Source: Pontibacillus sp. HMF3514 (GTDB taxonomy: Bacteria; Bacillota; Bacilli; Bacillales; BH030062). From it: 64,000 nt of DNA. Both the position numbers and the translations under genes were made by a program. Location of the stretch: contig NZ_CP047393.1 in the NCBI RefSeq assembly GCF_009858175.1, positions 806,001 to 870,000 on the forward strand, given 5' to 3'. The notes beneath the pieces were generated by a model. The model had not been told where the DNA came from. It did not search any database and worked only from the letters and a program-made list of their open reading frames with translations. Shown here one piece after another: positions 24,413-34,167 of the stretch (positions within the stretch are counted from its first letter, which is position 1; the number at the start of each line of letters is the position of its first letter).

Positions 24413-26488
24413 TTATTGTTGTTGCTTTCTCCAAGCAAATACTGAAGTTCCAGCAATAGCCATAAGGCCAAGTGCAATCCAACTCCAAGCCATTGAGCTC
24501 TGGCTAGAACCGTCACCTGTAGATGGTACGCCAGGTGTTGTTAGAGAGTCAGAATTCGAGTCACTAGACATGTCGCTTGAAGCTGATGTCCAGTTCTCGT
24601 TAGAATCTTCGTTGTTCCAATCATTGTTACTACCTGTATTCGTCATTTCAGTATCATTAGAAGAGTTATTGTTACTAGCAACTGTAAGTGTCATTTCATC
24701 TTCATAGTTATCAGAAGAAGCTGTTACCGTTACAGTACCTTCACTTTTCGGTGTAATGTTACCTTCAGAGTCTACTGTTGCTACTGATTCATCACTTACT
24801 TCGAAATCAATGTTCTGTAGATCTTCAAGATCATTACCATTTTCGTCCTTACCGTTAACTTTAAGTTTCATGTTTCCATTCATATCAACATCTGCTTCTG
24901 GAGTATCAAATGAAATGTCGCTTAACTCAGAGCCATCGATGTTAACATCTAGTGTATCTGTTTTACCTTCTGCATTTGCAGTAATTGTGACCGTACCTTC
25001 AGCTTTCGGAAGAAGGTATCCATCTTCTGTTACTTCAGCAATGTCTTCATTACTTACATCGAACCAAACGTCAGCCATGGTACCGATTTTGTTCCCATCT
25101 TCATCAAGGCCTTTTACCCAAAGGTTAAGCTTTTCATTAATGTTCATATCTGCTTTTGAAGACTCTAGAGAGATGTCAGTTACTTCATCTAGGTCAGCTT
25201 CTACGTCATCTTGATCAAGGTTTGTATTTGTATTACCTGTAATATCAACAGTGAAGCTGTCTTGCTTATCATCAAGCATCGCCCACACTTTTACAGTACC
25301 TGTTGTTTTTGCAACCAGTTGACCGTTCCCATCAATTGTTGCAACTGATTTATCACTTACTTTGAACTCTACGTTTTTAAGGTTTGCAAGAGCATTACCT
25401 TCAGAGTCGATTCCATTCACTTCAAGATTAAGTTTTTCATTTACACCAATAGAAGACTTAGGTGCATCTAGGTTGATACCATCAATGTCATTACCATCAA
25501 TCATGATATCCATCGTATCTGTCATCCCGTTTGCAGTAGCTGTTACGGTAACTTTACCTTCTTCTTTTGGGTGTAAGTGTCCATTCGCATCAATTGTTGC
25601 TTTAGACTCATCATCTACAGAGAACGTTACGTTGCTCATGTCTTCCCATTTGTTTCCATCAACGTCGAAACCATCAACATCTAATGGAAGAGTTTCTAGT
25701 AGATTAACATTAGCTTTTGGAGCATCAATTTTTACTGAATCTAGGTCGTCCATATCCATTTCGGAATCAGCATCTGAATGGATCATAAGGTCTAGCTTTG
25801 TTTTACGGCCTTCATCTGTTTTTAACCAAACCGTAAGATTACCTGAATTCTCTGCAGTAAGCATACCATCATCAGTGATGTTTGCTTTAGAGTTATCACT
25901 TAGTTCAAATGAAACGTTTTCATTTTCCATTAAACCGTCCCAAGAAAGTTGTAGTTCTTCACCTACATTAAGTTTTCTTTCATCTGCAGTTAGGTTAAGA
26001 GAGCTATCAACATCTCCGTCTAATTCTGTATCTTCACTATCATTGTCATCTTCTTTATTAGCCATAACGTTGAATGTAAAGTTCTCTGAAACGTCTCCAG
26101 CTGATACGGTAACGGTTACTGTTCCTGCTGCCTTAGGTATAAGTTCTCCGTTGCTGTTAACTGTCGCTACTGATTCGTTATTAACGCTATATTGGATATC
26201 ACTCATGTCTTCTATGATATTCCCGTTAGCGTCCCAGCCTTTAACGTTAATTTGCATGTTCTCGCCAACCATAACATCCGATTTTGAAGAGCTTAGTTCA
26301 AGTTTATTTACTGTGCTGGCGTTAGCCTCAGTTTCTGTACTACCATCATCACTATCGACAGAACCCTCAGTCTCTAAGTCTGCATCAACATCTGTGTCGC
26401 CATCTCCTTCAGCCGCTAGTAAAGAACTAGGTAAAAAGGTAAATGAAAGTAACATAATCACGACTAACGATATAAAACTTTTTTGCAT
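24413..26488 (-). CDS. Cell-wall-anchored protein with six Ig-like (Big_2) repeats and VPSTG sorting signal
   Basis: A 691-residue surface protein. The signal peptide (MQKSFISLVVIMLLSFTF to SLLAAEG) is followed by an acidic segment. Six repeats of about 75-95 residues each contain ES(V/K)AT(V/I)-type and KxxGTVTVTA motifs typical of bacterial Ig-like group 2 domains. A Ser/Asn-rich stalk precedes the C-terminal sorting signal: VPSTG, a hydrophobic helix (WIALGLMAIAGTSVFAW) and the basic tail RKQQQ. The usual Leu of LPXTG is Val. It is followed by its probable sortase. Adhesion or wall-structure function is inferred from domain type. Confidence 0.88.
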   Translation of the reverse strand: MQKSFISLVVIMLLSFTFLPSSLLAAEGDGDTDVDADLETEGSVDSDDGSTETEANASTVNKLELSSSKSDVMVGENMQINVKGWDANGNIIEDMSDIQYSVNNESVATVNSNGELIPKAAGTVTVTVSAGDVSENFTFNVMANKEDDNDSEDTELDGDVDSSLNLTADERKLNVGEELQLSWDGLMENENVSFELSDNSKANITDDGMLTAENSGNLTVWLKTDEGRKTKLDLMIHSDADSEMDMDDLDSVKIDAPKANVNLLETLPLDVDGFDVDGNKWEDMSNVTFSVDDESKATIDANGHLHPKEEGKVTVTATANGMTDTMDIMIDGNDIDGINLDAPKSSIGVNEKLNLEVNGIDSEGNALANLKNVEFKVSDKSVATIDGNGQLVAKTTGTVKVWAMLDDKQDSFTVDITGNTNTNLDQDDVEADLDEVTDISLESSKADMNINEKLNLWVKGLDEDGNKIGTMADVWFDVSNEDIAEVTEDGYLLPKAEGTVTITANAEGKTDTLDVNIDGSELSDISFDTPEADVDMNGNMKLKVNGKDENGNDLEDLQNIDFEVSDESVATVDSEGNITPKSEGTVTVTASSDNYEDEMTLTVASNNNSSNDTEMTNTGSNNDWNNEDSNENWTSASSDMSSDSNSDSLTTPGVPSTGDGSSQSSMAWSWIALGLMAIAGTSVFAWRKQQQ

Positions 26489-26684
26489 AAGTTTTACTCA
26501 CTCCAATTTCTGAATTTTAGCTGATCAGCGCTACACGTTACATTCCACCTTAAGAATCTTTTAAACATAAAAATAGTATAACAAACCTATTATTTTTTTC
26601 TGAATAATTGTAAAATAATAGATAACTGTATCGGATTTATATCTTTATTGTCGATCGATAGAACCATAACAGGGGGGCTTTAAG

Positions 26685-28157
26685 ATGGATAGTCATCAAA
26701 TTGAGAAGGATCTAAAAGTGAAACAAAATGGTGTTCTACTAAAAGTTTTAATTTTTTCTATTTTGTTAGGTGTAGGGGCTGAGTATATCGTTTCGGCGCC
26801 TTGGTTAAACATGATTGCTATAGGTGGAGGAGGGACGTTGAGTGTTTTAATCATTGCCATTTTCCACTACTTGCAAAAATTTCACCGAGTTATTCCGTAT
26901 ATTGCAATTGGTTCCATAGCATCAATCGGTTTTGTGATCATCATGACGTCAACTTATGTAACGAACATGCTTTTCACGTTTTATGTTTTAGCTGTGGCAA
27001 CCGTTTCGTTATCGGTTTCCGTTTTAACAACAGGTGGAATATTAGGAGCTTTACTTCTTACATATTTTGCGATTGAAAAAGGGGATATGTTCAACTTTGA
27101 CTCGAGAGCTATGGCCATTTCGTTCGTGTTTTATGCTCTAGTATTTGTTGTTTTATTTATACAGGTTCGACTATCGAAACGGCTCTTATTAGATGTTCAA
27201 TCCTCTTTGACTAAGAGTGATGAATTGCTGCAAAAGCAACAAAAACAAACAAATTTAATTCAGCAAACCGCACAGAAAGTCTATGAACATATGACAGTGA
27301 TTAATCAAAATAGTTCTGAACATACTCGAACGATGAATGAAATGAACGCTTCCTTTAGAGAAATTTCTTATGCAGCCAATTCCCAGGCAGCATCCGTTAC
27401 AGACATTACGGGTGCGACAGATCATGCAAACAACATGCTAGAAGATATGATCGAGTCTTTTGAGAATCTAACAAAAGCAGGACAAAAAGTGCATCGAGAT
27501 GCTAAAGAAGGGCATGAATCCATTCATGATCTTGAGGATACGATGACAGGTTTTAAACAATCTTTTAAGACAATGAGTAATCATATGGAGAGTTTGTCTA
27601 AAAAGATTGGGGAATCAACCGGGTTTACAAATCAAATCCAAGACATTGCTGAGCAAACCAATTTGCTAGCTTTAAATGCTAGTATTGAAGCAGCAAGAGC
27701 AGGTGAGTCTGGAAAAGGGTTCGCTGTTGTAGCGGAAGAGGTACGTAAATTAGCAGAGATCTCGAATCATACAGCACAACAAATCAATGAAAATCTTAAA
27801 GGTATAGAAGTAGATGCTCATGATACGCAAAAACAAATGGGGTCAAATGAAGTTAAGCTCGAAGAAAGTTTAGCCATTTCTCAAGAGGCATCTAAAGCCT
27901 TTAGTGAAATTACACAGGAGATTGCTCACTTTATTGAGCACTTGAAAAAATTTGGAGAGCAGGCTAAGGAGATCAAAGAGTCTTCAGAAGGTATTGACCA
28001 ATCTGTAAATGATCTCGCATCGGTAATTGAACAAACGACAGCAACGATGCAACAGTTACAAGTAACCGTAGAAGAACAAACAAATAAACAACAAAGCCTA
28101 ATGGATTCCATTCATGAAACACAAGCAGCAGTTGGTGAACTAGAAAAACAGCATTAA
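26685..28157 (+). CDS. Methyl-accepting chemotaxis protein with six-helix membrane domain
   Basis: A 490-residue chemoreceptor. About six hydrophobic helices occupy residues 17-161, with almost no extracellular domain, followed directly by a long coiled coil. The signalling tip [20 protein letters not shown] (about 322-341) binds CheW and CheA. Q/E-rich helices on both sides carry methylation sites. No HAMP domain is obvious. The lack of a periplasmic sensor suggests it senses a membrane-related or intracellular cue (inference). GGGGGGCTTT precedes the ATG. It is monocistronic with a strong terminator. Confidence 0.9.
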   Translation: MDSHQIEKDLKVKQNGVLLKVLIFSILLGVGAEYIVSAPWLNMIAIGGGGTLSVLIIAIFHYLQKFHRVIPYIAIGSIASIGFVIIMTSTYVTNMLFTFYVLAVATVSLSVSVLTTGGILGALLLTYFAIEKGDMFNFDSRAMAISFVFYALVFVVLFIQVRLSKRLLLDVQSSLTKSDELLQKQQKQTNLIQQTAQKVYEHMTVINQNSSEHTRTMNEMNASFREISYAANSQAASVTDITGATDHANNMLEDMIESFENLTKAGQKVHRDAKEGHESIHDLEDTMTGFKQSFKTMSNHMESLSKKIGESTGFTNQIQDIAEQTNLLALNASIEAARAGESGKGFAVVAEEVRKLAEISNHTAQQINENLKGIEVDAHDTQKQMGSNEVKLEESLAISQEASKAFSEITQEIAHFIEHLKKFGEQAKEIKESSEGIDQSVNDLASVIEQTTATMQQLQVTVEEQTNKQQSLMDSIHETQAAVGELEKQH

Positions 28158-28170
28158 GATTAAGAGATAG

Positions 28171-28201
28171 CCTTCTCATCTATTGATGAGAAGGTTTTTT
28201 A
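28171..28201 (+). terminator. Intrinsic terminator of the chemoreceptor gene
   Basis: CCTTCTCATC pairs with GATGAGAAGG around TATT. Six T follow. Confidence 0.93.
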
Positions 28202-28240
28202 ATTTTAGTTAAGTAAGGTAAAGAAAGTTGTAGCTTATAG

Positions 28241-28387
28241 TTGTCTAGCTTCAGCGCCCGGCAACGAAGGGAGTTCCCTCGCCTCCGTTCAATAAGTCAA
28301 CATCAAATTGTTTCACAATTTGTGTTTCCTTTATCTCACTACGGGCTCAGTCCACTCCCTTCGTTGCTAAACGGGCACTTGCGCTTT
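28241..28387. repeat. Dispersed intergenic palindromic repeat, family D, copy 1
   Basis: It begins GTCTAGCTTCAGCGCCCG and ends CGGGCACTTGCGCTTTTC. Arms GCCCG-GCAACGAAGGGAGT (28256-28274) and ACTCCCTTCGTTGC-TAAA-CGGGC (28354-28376) form a 19-bp stem with one bulge, and an inner CAAATTGT/ACAATTTG hairpin sits in the loop. Similar CTCCAGCGCC ... GGCGCTTGCGCTTTT elements are common between genes in Bacillaceae (from memory; no formal name given). Confidence 0.75.
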
Positions 28388-28411
28388 TCTTAATTTAAGT
28401 AAGAAAGTCTT

Positions 28412-28440
28412 TTGTTTATTGTAAAAAAATCGTGTTATAT
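28412..28440 (+). promoter_or_regulatory. Probable promoter of the VanY-type gene
   Basis: TTGTTT (28412-28417), a 17-base spacer and TTATAT (28435-28440) lie 35 bases before the ATG. The family D repeat ends just upstream. Confidence 0.5.
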
Positions 28441-28474
28441 TGAAGATAATGTTATATAAAGAGAGGATTACAAC

Positions 28475-29344
28475 ATGATACGTACAAAGATGTTTGTTCT
28501 GACGATTGGATCTGTTCTAGTTCTAGCTGGATGTGGAAACCAAAGCCAAGAGGAACTTAGCGGAAACGAATCGCCAGAAAAAAATTCAGAACTCCATCAA
28601 AAGGACCAACCTGACGAAGGACAATTTGATTCGGAAAAGGAAGAAAAACAAGATCCGAATCAAAATGATCAGAACAATGGGGAAGGAACAGAGCCTGAAG
28701 AGAAGAAAGAAAATCAAAAGAATCCTTCGAAGGAAAATGATGTTGTTCCAGAACCAACGAGTCTGCAGGTTGTCGTTAATAAACAAAGACAGCTACCCGC
28801 TGGCTATACCCCACCTAACCTAGTGGTGCCAGATGTTCCGTTTTACTTTGATCAATTCATGCAGAAAAAGCAAATGCGTCAAGAAGCAGCAACTGCGCTA
28901 GAAAATCTATTTCAGGCAGCGAGCGAGCAAGGGTTAGATCTTGTAGCTGCATCAGGGTACCGTTCTTACGCGCGACAAAAGTCAATCTATCAAAGTAACG
29001 TTGATACTTATGGAAGAGAAGAGGCTAATAAATTCTCTGCACAGCCTGGACACAGTGAACACCAAACGGGTTTAGCAATGGACGTCACTGTAGCTGAGCT
29101 TTCCTTCAAGCTTGTTCAAGAATTCGGCAAAACGCCTGAAGGAGACTGGTTAGCGGAAAATGCATACAAATATGGTTTTGTCATTCGCTATCCAGAAGGA
29201 AAAGAATCTATTACAGGCTATAGCTATGAACCTTGGCATCTCCGTTTTGTAGGGAAAGAAGACGCAAAAGAAATTCATGAAGCAAGTGAGACATTAGAAG
29301 AGTTTTATGGTCACATGCCAGGTAATGAAAATCCAACAGATTAG
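28475..29344 (+). CDS. VanY-type D,D-carboxypeptidase lipoprotein (M15B)
   Basis: A 289-residue lipoprotein that would trim the terminal D-Ala from peptidoglycan stem peptides. The lipobox LAGC places the lipidated Cys at 20. Residues 21-92 are a very acidic linker of Glu, Asp, Asn and Gln. The peptidase domain has SGYRSYARQ (160-168), SEHQTGLAMD with zinc ligands His196 and Asp203, and EPWHLRF with His255. It resembles B. subtilis YodJ. AGAGAGGATT precedes the ATG. An intrinsic terminator overlaps the stop codon. No vancomycin-resistance genes are nearby, so wall maturation is the likely role. Confidence 0.88.
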   Translation: MIRTKMFVLTIGSVLVLAGCGNQSQEELSGNESPEKNSELHQKDQPDEGQFDSEKEEKQDPNQNDQNNGEGTEPEEKKENQKNPSKENDVVPEPTSLQVVVNKQRQLPAGYTPPNLVVPDVPFYFDQFMQKKQMRQEAATALENLFQAASEQGLDLVAASGYRSYARQKSIYQSNVDTYGREEANKFSAQPGHSEHQTGLAMDVTVAELSFKLVQEFGKTPEGDWLAENAYKYGFVIRYPEGKESITGYSYEPWHLRFVGKEDAKEIHEASETLEEFYGHMPGNENPTD

Positions 29345-29362
29345 ATCTGTTGGATTATTTTT
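29330..29362 (+). terminator. Intrinsic terminator overlapping the VanY-type stop codon
   Basis: AATCCAACAGA pairs with TCTGTTGGATT around the stop. ATTTTTAT follows. Confidence 0.88.
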
Positions 29363-29388
29363 ATTGCACCAACTAATCGCATCACTCT

Positions 29389-30009
29389 TTAATAGCAAAT
29401 TCCAACTCGTGTGCCAATGAAATGGTCCTCCTTAAAACAATCCCATGCAAAGCGAGCTGTATCACCAGTCGAAATCTTCCTCCCATCTACTGGTAAAAGA
29501 TTCTTTTCCCAACGAATACCACCTAGTTCTTTCCCTTCAGGAAGGTAGGTAGGGCAGACAACGGTCCACTTCAAAGAGCTTTCCGCTAAGGTTTGATAAG
29601 CTTTAAAGTGTTCTTCAGCTGCAAATGTGGTCTTTCGTTTCGATTCTGATGATTGGAAACGATATTTTCCTTCTTCATAACGACTGTCTAAAATGCCAGC
29701 GGTTCCTATAGAGACGATGCGTTCAATCCCAAGCTTTTGCATACTATTTACAATTAAAGGCATGCTCTCTGAAAGGACTGTGTTTTTATCTGTACTTAAA
29801 GCTGAGATAACCCCGTCACACCCATGAAGAGCCTCTAACACATCTGTTTCGTAAATAGAGCTTCCTATAACGATTTCTGCAAAAGGAATGAATTCTTCAG
29901 CTTTATTTTTATCACGAACAAGGGCTTTTACTTCATTTCCCTCTTCATGTATATGTTTGGCTACCTTTTGACCAACTCGTCCAGTAGCACCGAAAATAGC
30001 AATTTTCAT
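29389..30009 (-). CDS. NAD(P)-binding atypical short-chain dehydrogenase (NmrA/YwnB-like)
   Basis: A 206-residue Rossmann-fold protein. It opens MKIAIFGATGRVGQKV, with the GATGRVG dinucleotide motif, and shows VKALVRDKNKA and IVSIGTAG. The full Ser-Tyr-Lys triad of classical SDRs is not evident, as is usual in this atypical group. The last residues are RVGICY. No substrate can be named. It is transcribed divergently from the YxiO-type transporter and converges on the VanY-type gene. Confidence 0.8.
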   Translation of the reverse strand: MKIAIFGATGRVGQKVAKHIHEEGNEVKALVRDKNKAEEFIPFAEIVIGSSIYETDVLEALHGCDGVISALSTDKNTVLSESMPLIVNSMQKLGIERIVSIGTAGILDSRYEEGKYRFQSSESKRKTTFAAEEHFKAYQTLAESSLKWTVVCPTYLPEGKELGGIRWEKNLLPVDGRKISTGDTARFAWDCFKEDHFIGTRVGICY

Positions 30010-30129
30010 AATTTGAATGACCTCCTAATTCTTTAAATCACTGTAAAAATTCTGAAAATTATTGTGTATTACATGTAAATGTCTGCTATTCTGAAAGTAC
30101 ATGGATCGTACAGAAAGCGGGGGAGAATG

Positions 30130-31431
30130 ATGAAGAACAAAAAACTAATTAGAAGCTGGGCTTTTTATGATTGGGCGAATTCAGCTTTTGCTACTACTAT
30201 TATGGCTGCTGTTATGCCAATTTTTTATGTGAACTATGCTGGAGCCAATCTTGAAAACTCCACAGCTACAAGTTATTTAGGTTACTCACATTCAATTGCA
30301 GCGCTTGTTGTTGCGATATTAGCGCCCATACTTGGAGCTATTAGTGATTATTCAGCATCGAAAAAACAGTTTTTACGATTTTTTGCTTATATGGGGATGA
30401 TTGCAAGTGTATTACTAGCTTTTGTTGGGGAAGGACAATATATATTTGCATCGATCCTTCTAATCATTGGAACAATCGGTTTTTCAAGTGCCAACGTCTT
30501 TTATGATGCTTTTCTACCTGAGGTTGCGAAAGATGATAATATTGATCGTGTTTCCACCACAGGGTTTGCATTTGGTTATATTGGAGGAGGCGTTTTATTA
30601 GCGATTAACCTTCTCATGATCATGAAATTTTCATGGTTTGGCTTCCCCTCCACTACATTCGCAACCAAAGTATCGCTAGCATCTGTGGGTATCTGGTGGT
30701 TCTTATTCTCGATCCCTCTGTTTAAAAATATTAAAGAAGCCAAGAAAGAGAAGCAAACGCGAAGCACTTCTTATGCTCGAATTGGGTTTTCTAGAGTAGG
30801 TACAACGCTGAAATCACTAAGTCATTATAAGCAGTTGCTCCTTTTCTTACTTGCATTTTGGTTATTTAATGATGGAATTTCCACGATTATTAAAATGGCG
30901 ACTGCTTATGGTACAGAAGTTGGAATTGGACAAAATGATTTAATCGCAGCTCTGCTCATAACACAATTTGTAGGCATTCCATTTGCTTTTCTGTTTGGCT
31001 GGCTTGCTAAGAAAATCTCAGCGAAGCGTGCCTTACTAATAGCGTTATGTATTTATGTAGGGATTGTCATTTTGGGCTACTTCATGCAAACGGCCCTTCA
31101 TTTTTACGCATTAGCCATTTGTGTTGGCTTTGTGCAAGGTGGAGCGCAAGCACTTAGCCGTTCAATATTCGGACGCATGGTTCCTGAAAATCGTCATGCT
31201 GAATTTTATGGTTTTTACGGCATTTCATCAAAATTTTCGGCTATTCTAGGTCCGGCTGTTTTTGGAATTGTAGGTGGACTGACAGGTTCAAGTAAGTTCG
31301 GTATTTTTTCACTTCTTATTTTCTTTATCCTTGGTATTATCATATTGCTAAAAGTGGATGTAGAAAAAGGGGAGAGAGAAGCAAAACAAGGGTCCATCGA
31401 TCAAGATGCACCCCATGTCTTTACTCAATAA
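30130..31431 (+). CDS. MFS transporter of the YxiO/UMF1 family
   Basis: About 433 residues and 12 membrane helices. The N-terminal SWAFYDWANSAFATTIMAAV is the hallmark of the UMF1 (Atg22/YxiO) branch of the major facilitator superfamily. Later landmarks are FYDAFLPEV, GFAFGYIGGG and GGAQALSRSIFGRMVPE. I prefer ATG 30130 (four bases after GGGGGAG), but ATG 30127 adjoins it. The reading from 30079 lacks a ribosome site. The substrate is unknown; vacuolar amino-acid efflux is known only for fungal relatives. The stop lies three bases from the convergent phospholipase gene's stop, leaving no room for a terminator. Confidence 0.85.
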   Translation: MKNKKLIRSWAFYDWANSAFATTIMAAVMPIFYVNYAGANLENSTATSYLGYSHSIAALVVAILAPILGAISDYSASKKQFLRFFAYMGMIASVLLAFVGEGQYIFASILLIIGTIGFSSANVFYDAFLPEVAKDDNIDRVSTTGFAFGYIGGGVLLAINLLMIMKFSWFGFPSTTFATKVSLASVGIWWFLFSIPLFKNIKEAKKEKQTRSTSYARIGFSRVGTTLKSLSHYKQLLLFLLAFWLFNDGISTIIKMATAYGTEVGIGQNDLIAALLITQFVGIPFAFLFGWLAKKISAKRALLIALCIYVGIVILGYFMQTALHFYALAICVGFVQGGAQALSRSIFGRMVPENRHAEFYGFYGISSKFSAILGPAVFGIVGGLTGSSKFGIFSLLIFFILGIIILLKVDVEKGEREAKQGSIDQDAPHVFTQ

Positions 31432-31434
31432 ACG

Positions 31435-32352
31435 TTATACGATTGGCTCTGCGTATTGATTGACGGCACATTGTTCAAGCGGCTTACCAGTATCATATGA
31501 AATGTTTTGTAGCAGATATTCTAACTCATGTTTTGATTGAGACGTTGGCTTTTCCCAATAAGTGAATACCGCCTGCAAAATTTGATAGCCTTCATCTTTT
31601 GCTTCTTCGTATAAGTCGAGGAAGCTTTTGGTGGAGGCTTCATTTGTGGCTGAGTGACGCCATTCACCATGCTGATCATTGAGATAGTCTTTTTGGTCAT
31701 GGAGTGGTTGATGGGAAAATGGAGAAACTAGTGATCCAAGTAACTTATTTTTCCAACCATAAGGGTCAAAAAGGATTCTTAAGGCAAGCTTCATATCACG
31801 GTATGCTTCTTGTATATATGTGCTTGGGACAGATTGGTGTGTTTGTGGAAAATACTTTTGGATGTTTTCATCTAACACATGCACCGTATCTTTATCCAAG
31901 TTTTTTCCTATGTCAATTTGTTGGTTCACAGGGTTTTTCCATGTTTTTATGTTTCGAAAACGCTCCATCATAACGGTATCAATGTTTACTTCAAGTACCT
32001 GATGATTGTTTTTTTCATAGCCAGCGAGGTAGTGGATGTAAGGGTGTGTATTTCTGTCTAATACATGGTGAGTTACAAATCCTGTAACGTAGGCTCTTGT
32101 GTGGACCGATTTCTGTCGAGCTGACTCAATTAGATCAAGCAGAAAAGGACCGCAATGGTTATGGTGTAAAACTTGTCCGACTTCATTTACGGAGTGCTTT
32201 GATTTCCATGGCCAGAAGTTATGATAGAAAAAAGGATCTGGACCTTGAGCACCAAGATTTAAGTACTTTTTCACACCTGAAAACTCCTGGGGTGTTTCCA
32301 ATGAATCGATGAGTTCTTCACAAAATAAAATATGTGTCCAAATATTAGGCAT
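31435..32352 (-). CDS. Zinc-dependent phospholipase C family protein
   Basis: A 305-residue protein of the PF00882 family. The N-terminus MPNIWTHILFCEEL and the GAQGPDPFFYHNF loop, together with VTGFVTHHVLDRNTHPYIHY (His and Asp zinc ligands), are the family hallmarks. Unlike secreted phospholipases it has no signal peptide, so it is presumably intracellular. Activity towards phospholipids is not assured for this Bacillales branch. The gene reads towards the YxiO-type gene. Confidence 0.78.
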   Translation of the reverse strand: MPNIWTHILFCEELIDSLETPQEFSGVKKYLNLGAQGPDPFFYHNFWPWKSKHSVNEVGQVLHHNHCGPFLLDLIESARQKSVHTRAYVTGFVTHHVLDRNTHPYIHYLAGYEKNNHQVLEVNIDTVMMERFRNIKTWKNPVNQQIDIGKNLDKDTVHVLDENIQKYFPQTHQSVPSTYIQEAYRDMKLALRILFDPYGWKNKLLGSLVSPFSHQPLHDQKDYLNDQHGEWRHSATNEASTKSFLDLYEEAKDEGYQILQAVFTYWEKPTSQSKHELEYLLQNISYDTGKPLEQCAVNQYAEPIV

Positions 32353-32488
32353 TCTTCAAGCATCCCCCTTGGCAATAATGTTATCATATAATTATTATAA
32401 GCGATTACATAGTTGGAGTAGAAGGGGTTACGGATCTTTTCTGCCGCTATGAATCATGATCATAATGTATAAACTAGGAGGCATTACT

Positions 32489-33880
32489 ATGGATTATCGT
32501 ATTGAAAAAGACACATTAGGCGAAATTAAAGTACCAGCAGATAAGTACTGGGGTGCGCAAACGCAGCGTAGTGTTCAAAACTTCCCAATCGGAAATGAAA
32601 AAATGCCAAGAGAAGTGATTCAAGGCTTTGCCGTTTTAAAAAAATGTGCAGCAAAAGCCAATAACGAATTAGGCTTATTAGAAAAGGAAAAAGCAGATGC
32701 TATTGCTCATGCAGCTGATCGCATCCGTAATGGCGAGCTAGATGAGCACTTCCCACTTGTTGTATGGCAAACAGGTAGCGGTACGCAGTCTAACATGAAC
32801 GTAAACGAAGTGATTGCTTACGTAGGAAGTGAGTGGTTGAAAGAGCAAGGTTCTGAAACCCGCCTTCATCCAAATGATGATGTAAACAAATCACAAAGCT
32901 CTAACGATACATATCCAACAGCTATGCACATTGCATCTGTTTTAAAAGTGGAGAAAGAAGTACTTCCATCACTTGATCGTTTGAAGAGTACATTGAAAGA
33001 AAAAATGGATGCTTATAATGAAATTGTAAAAATCGGTCGTACACACCTTCAAGATGCTACCCCTCTTACATTAGGGCAAGAAATTAGTGGCTGGCACCGT
33101 ATGCTTGAAAAAACAAACGATATGTTAAAAGACAGTTTAAGCTACGTTCGTGAATTAGCAATCGGTGGTACAGCTGTTGGGACAGGCTTGAATGCTCACC
33201 AAGATTTCTCTGAGCAGGTTGTTGAAGCGATTTGTGATGAAACAGAGAATGCATTTATTTCAGCTCCAAATAAATTCCATGCACTAACAAGTCATGATGA
33301 GCTTGTTCATACACACGGTGCACTCAAAGCACTTGCTGGCGACTTAATGAAGATTGCCAATGATGTTCGCTGGTTAGCTAGTGGTCCACGTTGTGGAATT
33401 GGCGAGATTACAATTCCTGCAAATGAACCAGGAAGCTCTATTATGCCAGGTAAGGTAAACCCAACTCAGGCTGAGGCAATTACAATGGTATCTACTCAGG
33501 TAATGGGGAACGATGCGACAATTGGCTTCGCAGCAAGTCAGGGTAACTTTGAATTAAACGTGTATAAGCCAGTTATTGCTTATAACTTCTTACAATCTTG
33601 TCAGCTACTTTCTGACAGCATGGACTCATTCAATGACCGTTGTGTGAAAGGTCTTGAGCCAAATCATGATAAAATTAATCAATACTTGAAGGATTCTCTT
33701 ATGTTAGTAACGGCTCTAAATCCTCACATTGGATATGAAAATGCTGCTAAGATTGCGAAGAATGCATTTGAAAAAGATTTAACACTTAAGGAATCTGCCA
33801 TTGAAACAGGTATTTTAACGGAAGAGCAGTTTGAAGAATATATTGATCCTAAAGCGATGACAAAGCCAAACGCTAAATAA
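32489..33880 (+). CDS. fumC: Fumarate hydratase, class II
   Basis: A 463-residue iron-independent fumarase (CitG/FumC) of the citric-acid cycle, interconverting fumarate and L-malate. Visible signatures are [15 protein letters not shown] near the N-terminus, [29 protein letters not shown] (catalytic His) and the superfamily loop [13 protein letters not shown]. Length fits the family. The ATG at 32489 follows TAGGAGG by seven bases; the earlier in-frame ATG has no ribosome site. Single-gene unit ending in a terminator. Cytosolic tetramer by family. Confidence 0.96.
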   Translation: MDYRIEKDTLGEIKVPADKYWGAQTQRSVQNFPIGNEKMPREVIQGFAVLKKCAAKANNELGLLEKEKADAIAHAADRIRNGELDEHFPLVVWQTGSGTQSNMNVNEVIAYVGSEWLKEQGSETRLHPNDDVNKSQSSNDTYPTAMHIASVLKVEKEVLPSLDRLKSTLKEKMDAYNEIVKIGRTHLQDATPLTLGQEISGWHRMLEKTNDMLKDSLSYVRELAIGGTAVGTGLNAHQDFSEQVVEAICDETENAFISAPNKFHALTSHDELVHTHGALKALAGDLMKIANDVRWLASGPRCGIGEITIPANEPGSSIMPGKVNPTQAEAITMVSTQVMGNDATIGFAASQGNFELNVYKPVIAYNFLQSCQLLSDSMDSFNDRCVKGLEPNHDKINQYLKDSLMLVTALNPHIGYENAAKIAKNAFEKDLTLKESAIETGILTEEQFEEYIDPKAMTKPNAK

Positions 33881-33924
33881 TTAGCCTAATCCACAAATTC
33901 AAAAGCTATATAGAACAAATATGA

Positions 33925-33956
33925 AGCCCTCAAGCATATGCTTGAGGGCTTTTTAG
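33925..33956 (+). terminator. Intrinsic terminator of fumC
   Basis: AGCCCTCAAG pairs with CTTGAGGGCT around CATATG. TTTT follows. Confidence 0.9.
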
Positions 33957-33969
33957 CCATGATATTTAA

Positions 33970-34167
33970 TTATTGTTTTCCACCGAATTGCTGTTCAGCA
34001 GCTTGTACAAGACGTTTTGTAATTTCGCCACCTACAGAACCGTTTTGACGAGATGTAGAATCTGGACCAAGTTGTACGCCAAACTCTTGAGCAATCTCAG
34101 TTTTCATTTGGTCAAGTGCTTGTTGTACACCAGGTACTACAAGCTGGTTAGAGTTATTTTGAGCCAT
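33970..34167 (-). CDS. Alpha/beta-type small acid-soluble spore protein
   Basis: A 65-residue SASP that coats DNA in the spore core and is degraded at germination. The family-wide segments [18 protein letters not shown] (with the GPR protease site region around EIAQEFGV) and [16 protein letters not shown] are present. AAAGAGGTGAAATCT precedes the ATG. It is near-identical in protein sequence to the divergently placed SASP at 34561, although many codons differ. Forespore-specific SigG expression is expected from the family; I could not place the promoter with confidence. Confidence 0.95.
   Translation of the reverse strand: MAQNNSNQLVVPGVQQALDQMKTEIAQEFGVQLGPDSTSRQNGSVGGEITKRLVQAAEQQFGGKQ

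Noticed and set aside
24384-26513. Long plus-strand open frames (up to 383 codons) opposite the Ig-like surface protein
   Set aside because: They are shadows caused by the Ser/Thr/Asp/Glu-rich codon pattern of the real gene, with no ribosome site or recognisable domain.
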